This document shows, in pieces, positions 26,801 to 33,780 of a DNA stretch of 64,000 bases (position 1 is the stretch's first letter; each line of letters opens with the position of its first letter). The notes below the pieces were generated by a model. It did no database searches. It was not told where the DNA came from and saw nothing but the letters and a program-made list of their open reading frames with translations. This DNA comes from VAZQ01 sp963756715. Lineage in GTDB: Bacteria > Pseudomonadota > Alphaproteobacteria > Rhizobiales > Xanthobacteraceae. The translations under genes were made by a program, and so were the position numbers. The stretch lies in assembly GCA_963756715.1 (NCBI GenBank), contig CAVWOV010000035.1, forward strand, positions 124,001 through 188,000. Reading direction: 5' to 3'.

Positions 26801-28012
26801 TCAGCTCTTGACCAGGGGGCACCCGCCAGCGGCGAGCGGGCGGAATGCCTGATCCGCCGGAATAGTGGCGCGCACCTTGTAGTAGTCCCACGGCCCTTTC
26901 GACTCGGATGGCTTCTTCACCTCGAACAAATACATCGGGTGAATCTTGCGGCCATCGGCGCGCACCGTGCCCTTGCCGAACAGTTTGTCGTCGGTCGGCA
27001 TTTCCTTCATCTTGGCAACGACGGCTTTGCCGTCGGCGTCGCTCTTGAGCGCTTCGACGGCCTTGAGATAGTGCGTGACGGCCGAATAGACGCCGGCATG
27101 CACCATGGTCGGATGGATGCCTTTGTCCTGCGGCGCGAATTTCTTGGTGAATTCACGGTTCGCGTCGTTGAGATCCCAGTACCAGGCCTCCGTCATGATC
27201 AGGCCCTGGGCGGTCTGCAGCCCGAGGGCATGTACGTCGGTGATGAAGGCGAGCAGCGCGGCGAGGTTCTGGCCGCCCTTGGTGATGCCGAACTCGGAGG
27301 CCTGCTTGATCGAGTTGATGGTGTCGCTGCCCGCATTGGCGAGGCCGATGATCTTGGCCTTCGAGGCCTGCGCCTGCAGCAGGAAGGACGAGAAGTCGGT
27401 GCCCGGGAAGGGATGGCGGACCTTGCCGACGACCTTGCCGCCGTTCTTCTCGACCACCGCTGCGGTGTCGCGCTCGAGCGCATGGCCGAAGGCATAGTCG
27501 GCAGTGAGGAAGAACCAGGTGTCGCCGCCGGTCTTCACGATCGCCTGACCGGTGCCGTTGGCGAGCGACCAGGTGTCATAGGTCCAATGAATGGTGTTGG
27601 GCGTACATTTCGGGCCGGTCAGATCGGACGTCGCGGCGCCCGAAACCAGGAACACCTTGTTCTTGTCGCGCACGATCTCGTTCACCGCGAGCGCGACCGA
27701 TGAGGTCGGAACGTCCACGATCACGTCGACCTTATCCACGTCGATCCACTTACGCACGACGTTCGAACCGACGTCCGGCTTGTTCTGATGGTCGGCGCCG
27801 ACGATCTCGACCTTCATGCCCTTTGCGGCCGCGCCGAAGTCCTCGACCGCCATGCGGGCCGCGATGACCGAGCCCTGGCCGCTGAGGTCCGAGTAGGTGC
27901 CCGACATGTCGTTCAGCACGCCGATCTTGATAACGCCGTCGGTGTATTGCGCCTGCGCGGCGCTGCTTCCGAGCGCGACGGCGAGCGCCGCGAGGCTGAT
28001 CAGTGTCTTCAT
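26801..28012 (-). CDS. ABC transporter periplasmic binding protein (LivJ/LivK-like, type I fold)
   Basis: The 403-residue protein has a clear signal peptide (MKTLISLAALAVALGSSAAQA) and a mature start QYTDGVIKIGVLNDMSGTYSDLSGQG typical of the Peripla_BP_6 family. Later motifs include DVIVDVPTSSVALAVNEI, WFFLTADYAFGHALERD and FPGTDFSSFLLQAQASKAKI. It captures the substrate for LivHMGF. Family members in this group often bind amides, hydroxybenzoates or other aromatic acids rather than leucine, so the ligand is left open. The gene sits centrally in the operon between livF and livH. Confidence 0.92.
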   Translation of the reverse strand: MKTLISLAALAVALGSSAAQAQYTDGVIKIGVLNDMSGTYSDLSGQGSVIAARMAVEDFGAAAKGMKVEIVGADHQNKPDVGSNVVRKWIDVDKVDVIVDVPTSSVALAVNEIVRDKNKVFLVSGAATSDLTGPKCTPNTIHWTYDTWSLANGTGQAIVKTGGDTWFFLTADYAFGHALERDTAAVVEKNGGKVVGKVRHPFPGTDFSSFLLQAQASKAKIIGLANAGSDTINSIKQASEFGITKGGQNLAALLAFITDVHALGLQTAQGLIMTEAWYWDLNDANREFTKKFAPQDKGIHPTMVHAGVYSAVTHYLKAVEALKSDADGKAVVAKMKEMPTDDKLFGKGTVRADGRKIHPMYLFEVKKPSESKGPWDYYKVRATIPADQAFRPLAAGGCPLVKS

Positions 28013-28054
28013 GAGGCATTCTCCCTTGCGATTTGTTCAGACATTGGCAGAAAT

Positions 28055-28771
28055 TCACACGCCCAGATAGTCATGAAGCTTGCCGACATTGGCATCGAGT
28101 TCGGAATTGGCGAATCCGTCGATGATCTTGCCGTGTTCCATGACGTAGTAGCGGTCGGCGACAGTCGAGGCGAAATGAAAATTCTGCTCGACCAGCAGAA
28201 TGGTGAAGCCGCGTTGCTTGAGGATGCCGATGGTCTTGCCGATCTGCTGAATGATGACCGGTGCCAACCCCTCGGTCGGCTCGTCCAGCAGCAAAAGACG
28301 GGCGCCCGTGCGCAGGATGCGGCCGATGGCGAGCATCTGTTGCTCACCGCCGGACAGCTTGGTCCCCTGGCTAGTGAGACGCTCCTGGAGATTGGGAAAC
28401 AGCTCGAAGATCTGATCGAGTTCGAGACCGCCAGGCTGCACCCGCGGCGGCAGCAGCAGGTTCTCCTGCACGTTGAGGCTGGCGAAGATGCCACGCTCTT
28501 CTGGACATAAGGCGATGCCGTGTCGGGCAATGCGGTCACTGGATAGGCCGATCAGTTCGCGGTCCTCGTAGCGCACTGAGCCGGTGCGCCGCCCGACGAT
28601 TCCCATGATCGATTTGAGCGTCGTCGTCTTGCCGGCGCCATTGCGGCCAAGAAGCGTCACCACTTCGCCGGCGCGCACATCAAACGCGACGCCATGCAGC
28701 ACGTGCGACTCGCCATACCAAGCCTGCAAGCCATCCACTTCCAGGAGCGGCTTGACGCTGGGACTAAGCAT
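28055..28771 (-). CDS. livF: ABC transporter ATP-binding protein, LivF family
   Basis: A 238-residue ATPase with Walker A (GRNGAGKTT), the Q-loop region, the ABC signature LSGGEQQMLAIGR, Walker B (LLLLDEPTEGLAP) and the H-loop region. The ending typical of LivF (DANVGKLHDYLGV) is present. Its ATG at 28771 overlaps the end of livG by 8 bp, so the two ATPases are translationally coupled. It works with LivG as the heterodimeric motor of the transporter. Confidence 0.93.
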   Translation of the reverse strand: MLSPSVKPLLEVDGLQAWYGESHVLHGVAFDVRAGEVVTLLGRNGAGKTTTLKSIMGIVGRRTGSVRYEDRELIGLSSDRIARHGIALCPEERGIFASLNVQENLLLPPRVQPGGLELDQIFELFPNLQERLTSQGTKLSGGEQQMLAIGRILRTGARLLLLDEPTEGLAPVIIQQIGKTIGILKQRGFTILLVEQNFHFASTVADRYYVMEHGKIIDGFANSELDANVGKLHDYLGV

Positions 28772-29520
28772 GCCCGACTCCCAGATAGGCTTCGCGCACT
28801 TTCGGGTCGGCCGAGACGGTCTTGTAATCGCCTTCCGCCAGCACCTGTCCGCGCGTGAGCACCGTGATGCGATCGGACAGAGTTCGCTACCACGCTGAGA
28901 TTGTGCTCGACCATCAGTACGGTGCGGTTGGCGGCGACTGTCTTGATCAAGGCGCTGATGCGCTCGATGTCCTCGTGCCCCATCCCGGCCATCGGCTCAT
29001 CAAGCAGCAGCATTTCCGGGTCGAGCGCCAAGGTGGTCGCTATCTCGAGCGCGCGCTTGCGGCCGTAAGGCAGCTCGACCGCCGCCCAATGCGCGAACGA
29101 AGTCAGGCCGACGTCGCCGATGAGCGCCATCGCCCGCTCGTTGAAGCGATCAAGCACGCGTTTCGAACGCCAGAAGTCGAACGAGGATCCACGCTTGCGC
29201 TGCAGGGCCACGCGGACGTTTTCGAGCACGGTGAGGTGCGGAAAGACGGCGGAAATCTGAAACGAACGAACGAGGCCCAACCGTGCGACATCGGCCGGCT
29301 CCATCGCGGTGATGTCGTTTCCCTTGTAGGTGATGCGACCGCGCGTCGGCCGCAGAAACTTGGTGAGCAGATTGAAACAGGTTGTCTTGCCGGCGCCGTT
29401 CGGTCCGATCAGCGCATGAATTGTGCCGCGCGCGATGCGCAGACTGACGCCGCTCACCGCAACGAAACCGGCAAACTCCTTCGTGAGTTGTTCGGTTTCG
29501 AGAATGAAATCGTCACGCAA
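28764..29520 (-). CDS. livG: ABC transporter ATP-binding protein, LivG family, one frameshift near the C terminus
   Basis: An ATPase with Walker A (GPNGAGKTT), the LivG-specific LGLVRSFQISAVFPHLTVLENV, a degenerate signature (LPYGRKRALEIATTLA), Walker B (MLLLDEPMAGMG) and H-loop VEHN. The frame breaks near 28885 (after SVVAN). In the next frame the standard end SDRITVLTRGQVLAEGD...LGVGHA is intact, stopping at 28764. The length is 3n+1, consistent with one inserted base or two missing. The start is a TTG at 29520 with a good GGGAGAG site 7 bp upstream. First gene of the liv operon. Confidence 0.9.
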
Positions 29521-29768
29521 GACTAAACTCTCCCTTATTGGCCATTTTGGTTGAAACGGCCCGACGGCGTCCAGGGAAATCCGAATGATACTTTGTGACT
29601 AAACGAGACAAGACGACGCGCGCGACACTGTCGGTTCGACGCCTTGAAACCCAGCCGCGCTGCGCAGATCGGAGGTCATTGCCTGGCACAGGCATATCCG
29701 GCTGCCCACGGATAAAGGCTTTACGTTTTGCTGGCAGGATTCGCGATCTCATGGGTGCGGGGGTCGCG

Positions 29769-30482
29769 ATGACAGTCACGGAGTGGCGTGCGGAGCGGAA
29801 TCGCCAATCGATCGCGCGGCTGACCAAGGCATTGCCGCCAATTTTCCCGGCTGCGGTGCTCGCGCATGCGCTGGGGCGGCCTTTCATCCCCCCAACCCCG
29901 CGGCTCGCCGTCGACGCGTATTGGCGCGCCCACCCGATTCGCGCCGACCGGCTCGCGCGGCGGCTGGCGACCCGGAGCGGCACGCCGGCGGGGTGGGAAT
30001 GGACGCTTGGATCAACGCCCGCGGCCGGCTTGCCGGCGACCTTTCGTGCGCCGCCGGCACCCTACCGCGACGCCCGGTTCAGCCGCGGCCCGGGCCATTG
30101 TTGTGTCTGCGGTCAACCGGTCTATCGCCTAGGATGGCACCGCGATCTTTGGGACAAGGGGCCGAATCCAAATGCCGGCTGGCACTCTGGATGTGTCATC
30201 GCGTGGCGGCTTTGGAACGCCCCGAGTGATTTCGCGCAGGTGCTAAAACGGCGGCAGATGCGACGCTGCGTGCAAACCGGCGCGCGCCTCTGGAAAACTG
30301 CCGAGGTCGATCATCGAACGCCGCTGTTTCGGGTCTGGCGCGAGCATCGGAATACCTCTTGGCCCGACCTTCTGACTTTTTGGGGTGTTCCGAATCTGCA
30401 AGTGATTAACAGAGATGCCCACGTTGCGAAGTGCGCTGCGGAGGCGCAATACCGGGGACAACGTGGGGTAGATGCGCAATGA
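29769..30482 (+). CDS. Uncharacterised protein with an HNH-nuclease-like zinc fold
   Basis: About 237 residues from the ATG at 29769 (MTVTEWRAERNRQS); an ATG at 29751 is an alternative. The C-terminal half has paired metal-binding motifs: CCVCG, then WHSGC about 30 residues later, then VDHRTPLFRVW and PNLQVINRDAHVAKC. That is the order of an HNH/His-Me finger endonuclease (C..C, DH, N, H..K/C). The N-terminal half is Pro/Arg/Ala-rich with no domain I recognise. No toxin, immunity, phage or restriction partner is nearby: livG is upstream and divergent, and pxpB follows after an AT-rich gap. Nuclease activity is inference from motifs only. Confidence 0.65.
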   Translation: MTVTEWRAERNRQSIARLTKALPPIFPAAVLAHALGRPFIPPTPRLAVDAYWRAHPIRADRLARRLATRSGTPAGWEWTLGSTPAAGLPATFRAPPAPYRDARFSRGPGHCCVCGQPVYRLGWHRDLWDKGPNPNAGWHSGCVIAWRLWNAPSDFAQVLKRRQMRRCVQTGARLWKTAEVDHRTPLFRVWREHRNTSWPDLLTFWGVPNLQVINRDAHVAKCAAEAQYRGQRGVDAQ

Positions 30483-30616
30483 TAGCCCAATTTTGGCGAT
30501 TAATTTGGTCTATGGCTTCGCTTGCGCGCAGCAAACGATCTTGAGGAGCGAAAGTGCGCCGCGCAAACAACTATAAGTTCCCTTCCCCTGCCATTCGCAA
30601 ATCACATCCCTATCCA

Positions 30617-30635
30617 GCGAATAAAGTTTATTCGC
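30617..30635. promoter_or_regulatory. Perfect 19-nt palindrome, candidate operator for pxpBC
   Basis: gcgaataaa-g-tttattcgc is an inverted repeat with 9-bp arms around one base, centred at 30626, about 85 bp upstream of the predicted -35. Its size and symmetry fit a dimeric helix-turn-helix regulator such as a GntR or IclR protein. No regulator gene lies next to it. Confidence 0.5.
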
Positions 30636-30709
30636 GTCATAATTTATTAATGATAATGTGTGCTGATTAACGTTAATACTTGGATAATATCATGAATTAT
30701 TAAATGAAA

Positions 30710-30738
30710 TTGACCGCGCACATAGAATTAATTATGCT
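30710..30738 (+). promoter_or_regulatory. Sigma70-type promoter of pxpBC
   Basis: TTGACC (30710-30715) and TATGCT (30733-30738) are separated by exactly 17 bp, within AT-rich DNA, and lie 30 bp before the pxpB ATG. The predicted start of transcription near 30745 leaves a short leader. Confidence 0.6.
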
Positions 30739-30768
30739 TAACCTGTCGGATCGGGGGCCATTGTTGAA

Positions 30769-31506
30769 ATGTCTGACTACCGGGTGCTATCCGCCGGGGA
30801 TACGGCGATCGTCGTCGAATTCGGGGAACAGATCGATCGTAAAGTAAGCACAACGGTGCTTGCGCTCGCGCAGCGCATGGCTGAGGCGCAGTACGAGGGT
30901 GTAGTCGAGTGCGTGCCGACCTTCCGATCGCTGATGGTACATTACGACCCCCTCCTGCTATCGACTGATACGCTGGTCAGGCGGATCGACGAGCTTGCGC
31001 AAGGCTTGCAAACCACCACGCGGGCGGGCCGTCAGTGGCAACTGCCGGCCTGCTACGATGCGTTAATCGCCCCTGACCTCGACGACGTTGCCGCCCGAAC
31101 AGGTCTTTCGCCCGCTCAAGTGGTCGAGTGTCACAGCGCGACGACCTATCACGTCTATATGATCGGGTTCATGCCGGGCATGGCGTATCTGGGCGATGTC
31201 CCCGAGGTGCTTCGATTGCCCCGGCGCTCGACCCCGCGAATCAAGGTTCCGGCAGGATCGCTTGCCATCGCCACCATGATGTCATGCGTCTACCCGTTGG
31301 ATACCCCGGCTGGCTGGCACCTGATCGGCCGGTCACCGGTCCCCTTTCTGATTCGCCGCCCGCGGCCCGCGGCGCTGCTCGCGCCGGGCGATACCGTGCG
31401 CTTTGCCCCCGTTTCGCTGCGGGAATACGAGGATCTGTTGGCCAAATCCGCCATAGGCGCCCTGACCATCCGGCCGGTCAGCGAGACGTTGGAAGCCGCG
31501 GCATGA
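30769..31506 (+). CDS. pxpB: 5-oxoprolinase subunit PxpB (KipI-like)
   Basis: The 245-residue protein has family motifs SAGDTAIVVEFGEQID at the start, the segment HYDPLLLSTDTL, and the carboxyltransferase-domain core YMIGFMPGMAYLGDVPEVLRLPRR...PAGSLAIA, ending with GWHLIGRSP. With PxpC (and PxpA) it forms the ATP-dependent 5-oxoprolinase that converts 5-oxoproline to glutamate. The family also includes Bacillus KipI and allophanate-hydrolase-subunit-1 relatives. pxpC follows with a 4-bp ATGA overlap. No pxpA (LamB/YcsF) gene is nearby. Confidence 0.92.
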   Translation: MSDYRVLSAGDTAIVVEFGEQIDRKVSTTVLALAQRMAEAQYEGVVECVPTFRSLMVHYDPLLLSTDTLVRRIDELAQGLQTTTRAGRQWQLPACYDALIAPDLDDVAARTGLSPAQVVECHSATTYHVYMIGFMPGMAYLGDVPEVLRLPRRSTPRIKVPAGSLAIATMMSCVYPLDTPAGWHLIGRSPVPFLIRRPRPAALLAPGDTVRFAPVSLREYEDLLAKSAIGALTIRPVSETLEAAA

Positions 31507-32552
31507 ATGCCGGATTGCGCATTCTCGCGCCCGGTCTACTCACGACCGTGCAGGATATCGGCCGGCCTGGCCATCAGCGTCTGGGCATTCCCGTCAGCGG
31601 GGCGCTGGATCCTGTCAGCCTGCGTGCTGCCAACGCGCTGGTAGGCAACGCGCCGGGTGCCGGTGCGTTGGAAGTGGCCTATGTCGGGCCGACCTTCGCG
31701 GTCGATGCCGACGATGTCCGGCTGTCATTCGTTGGGGCGCAGGCGCCGATCGACATCCTGCCGGAGATTGGCGCCGCCACCGGGCGACGTGTGCCGTGCA
31801 TGCGCAGCATCCACCTGCAGCGCGGCGAAGTCGTGCGGATCGGGTCGTTGACGGGCGGGGCCGTGCTCTACATGGCAGTCGAAGGAGGCTTCGACATCGA
31901 GCCGGTGCTCGGCAGCCTCTCGACCTATATCCGCGGTGGCTTCGGTGGCTGGCAGGGGCGCGCGCTGGTCGCGGGCGATTGGCTGCCGCTCAACCGAGCG
32001 AGCGTGAGTGATCGCGAGGATTGCGAACTGGTCGGGCTTGATCTCAGCCCGCCCGAGCGCTTCCGCACTATTTTGGGACCGCAGCACGATTATTTTGCGA
32101 CCCGCGAGATCGATGCATTTTTCGGCACGGATTACGTGGTTTCCCCAGGAGCGGACCGCATGGGCATGCGGCTTGACGGCTACCAGCTCGACCATGCCCG
32201 GCACACCACGTTTGTCTCTGACGGCATCGCGCCCGGCTCGATCCAGGTACCGGGAAATGGCCAGCCGATCGTCTTGCTGGTCGATCGCCAGACCGCCGGT
32301 GGCTATCCGAAGATCGCGACTGTCATCTCCGCCGACATGCCGGCGCTCGGCCGCGTTCCGATCGGTGCGAAAATCGCATTCGAGCCGATCTCGATCAACG
32401 CCGCTCAGGCGTTGCGACGCGAACTCGTCGCTGAGATCGATGGAATTCGCGATCGAATCGTGCCGATCAGGCAGACCGGTGCCGCCCTGGTCCCGTCGCT
32501 GCTTGATAGCAATCTGATCAGCGGGGTCGTCGACGCGCGCGGCTGGATGTAG
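31503..32552 (+). CDS. pxpC: 5-oxoprolinase subunit PxpC (KipA / biotin-dependent carboxyltransferase-like)
   Basis: The 349-residue protein starts MNAGLRILAPGLLTTVQDIGRPGHQ, the standard PxpC N terminus, followed by GIPVSGALDPVSLRAANALVGN, GGFDIEPVLGSLSTYIRGGFGG and QVPGNGQPIVLLVDRQTAGGYPKIATVI. The overlap with pxpB (ATGA) indicates translational coupling and subunit assembly. The resemblance to urea carboxylase and allophanate hydrolase domains is shared by the whole family. A different substrate (another lactam or carboxylated amine) remains possible because pxpA is missing here. Confidence 0.92.
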   Translation: MNAGLRILAPGLLTTVQDIGRPGHQRLGIPVSGALDPVSLRAANALVGNAPGAGALEVAYVGPTFAVDADDVRLSFVGAQAPIDILPEIGAATGRRVPCMRSIHLQRGEVVRIGSLTGGAVLYMAVEGGFDIEPVLGSLSTYIRGGFGGWQGRALVAGDWLPLNRASVSDREDCELVGLDLSPPERFRTILGPQHDYFATREIDAFFGTDYVVSPGADRMGMRLDGYQLDHARHTTFVSDGIAPGSIQVPGNGQPIVLLVDRQTAGGYPKIATVISADMPALGRVPIGAKIAFEPISINAAQALRRELVAEIDGIRDRIVPIRQTGAALVPSLLDSNLISGVVDARGWM

Positions 32553-32619
32553 CCATACCTTTGCCCTCCGAAGGTGCCGACCACGATCTAAGATTGACCA
32601 ATCGACGCGAGCGCATCTG

Positions 32620-33597
32620 ATGGGCGATCCCGCCAGCAACGTCGAATCGCCGGCCGGGCGCTTGCCGCCGACAAAGCCGCCGGACGACGTGCCGCGCGGC
32701 ATTCTCTACATGATCGCCGCGACCGTGCTATTCGCGATCACGGCCGCGCTGGCGAAGTGGCTGGTCGCCACCTACCCGATCGGCGAGGTGGTATTCTGTC
32801 GCTCGTTCTTTTCGCTCGTCATCTGCGCTGCGTGCATCCTTCCGGTCACCGGCCTCGGAGTATTTGCCACACAGCGGCCGGGCACGCATGTCGCGCGCGG
32901 TCTGTCGCAGTCGATCTCGCAGACCTTCAGTGTCATCGCGTTCATGCTGATGCCGCTCGCCGGCGCGATTGCGATCAATTTCTCGGCGCCGCTGTGGTCC
33001 GCGCTGCTGTCGATCGTCTGGCTCAAGGAGCGGGCGGGCCCAGCCCGCTGGATCGCATTGCTCTCCGGGTTCTTCGGGGTGCTGATTGTCGCCAATCCAG
33101 GTGCGGACTCCCTGACGCTCGGCGCGTTGTTCGCACTCGGTAATGCGGTGATGTACGGCAGCGTCACCGTTGCGGTGCGCGGCATGACGCGGACAGAATC
33201 CGGAAACACACTGCTGATGTGGCAGATGGCCACTATCGCGGCTTTCCATTCGCTGTTGCTGCTGTTTGGATTCCGGTGGCCCACCACGTTCGACGCGGCT
33301 CTTTTGATTTTGAGCGGTGTTGCGAATGCAAGCGGGCAGTTTTTCTGGACCAGGGCGCTGCAGCTCGCACCCGCAACTGCGGTGTCGCCGTTTTATTATC
33401 TCATGCTGGTCTGGGCTCTTATCATCGGATTTTTGGTGTGGGGCGATGTGCCGACTCTCGGGTTGCTGATTGGATCGGGGATCGTCGTGGCGTCCGGATT
33501 GTTCCTGCTGTGGCGTGAGGGGCAACGCAAACGGTCGGCATCACCGGCCATCGCCACGACCGAAGCCGTTCGGAGCAAGGCCCGTGCGAAGGGTTAG
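32620..33597 (+). CDS. DMT superfamily transporter with two EamA domains
   Basis: A 325-residue membrane protein with about ten transmembrane segments arranged as two EamA repeats: YMIAATVLFAITAALAKWLV opens the first, and ALFALGNAVMYGSVTVAVRG opens the second. A proline-rich cytoplasmic N-tail and a basic C-tail (QRKRSASPA) frame it. Members export metabolites or amino acids. It lies 67 bp after pxpC on the same strand and could be co-transcribed. The substrate is unknown. Confidence 0.88.
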   Translation: MGDPASNVESPAGRLPPTKPPDDVPRGILYMIAATVLFAITAALAKWLVATYPIGEVVFCRSFFSLVICAACILPVTGLGVFATQRPGTHVARGLSQSISQTFSVIAFMLMPLAGAIAINFSAPLWSALLSIVWLKERAGPARWIALLSGFFGVLIVANPGADSLTLGALFALGNAVMYGSVTVAVRGMTRTESGNTLLMWQMATIAAFHSLLLLFGFRWPTTFDAALLILSGVANASGQFFWTRALQLAPATAVSPFYYLMLVWALIIGFLVWGDVPTLGLLIGSGIVVASGLFLLWREGQRKRSASPAIATTEAVRSKARAKG

Positions 33598-33780
33598 GAA
33601 ATTGGCGGCGGAGGGGACTGGCGACTAATGCCCAGTTTCCGAAGCTTGTAATAGGCACACTCGTACATGAACTTCGGAAACGAGGCGTACTAGCGAGTCC
33701 ATGATTCTAGTGCCGCTTTTCGATCTGAAATTCTTAATCGAGTTTGCTGCAAGCGGTGCAGGAACTTCAAATCGGCGGCA

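Larger units (their letters stand above)
30483..30768. other. AT-rich regulatory region upstream of pxpBC
   Basis: Base composition falls sharply compared with the surroundings, especially at 30615-30745. It contains a perfect 19-nt palindrome, a second short palindrome (ttaacgttaa, 30667-30676) and a good sigma70 promoter. No small gene recognised. Confidence 0.6.

Noticed and set aside
29595..29768. Longer start for the HNH-like protein (53-58 extra residues)
   Set aside because: The extension has no conserved features, overlaps the livG upstream region and lacks a ribosome binding site; ATG 29769 is preferred.
30600..30768. Possible CRISPR leader or integration hotspot in the AT-rich island
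   Set aside because: No direct repeats with spacers and no cas genes; the AT content is explained by promoter elements.
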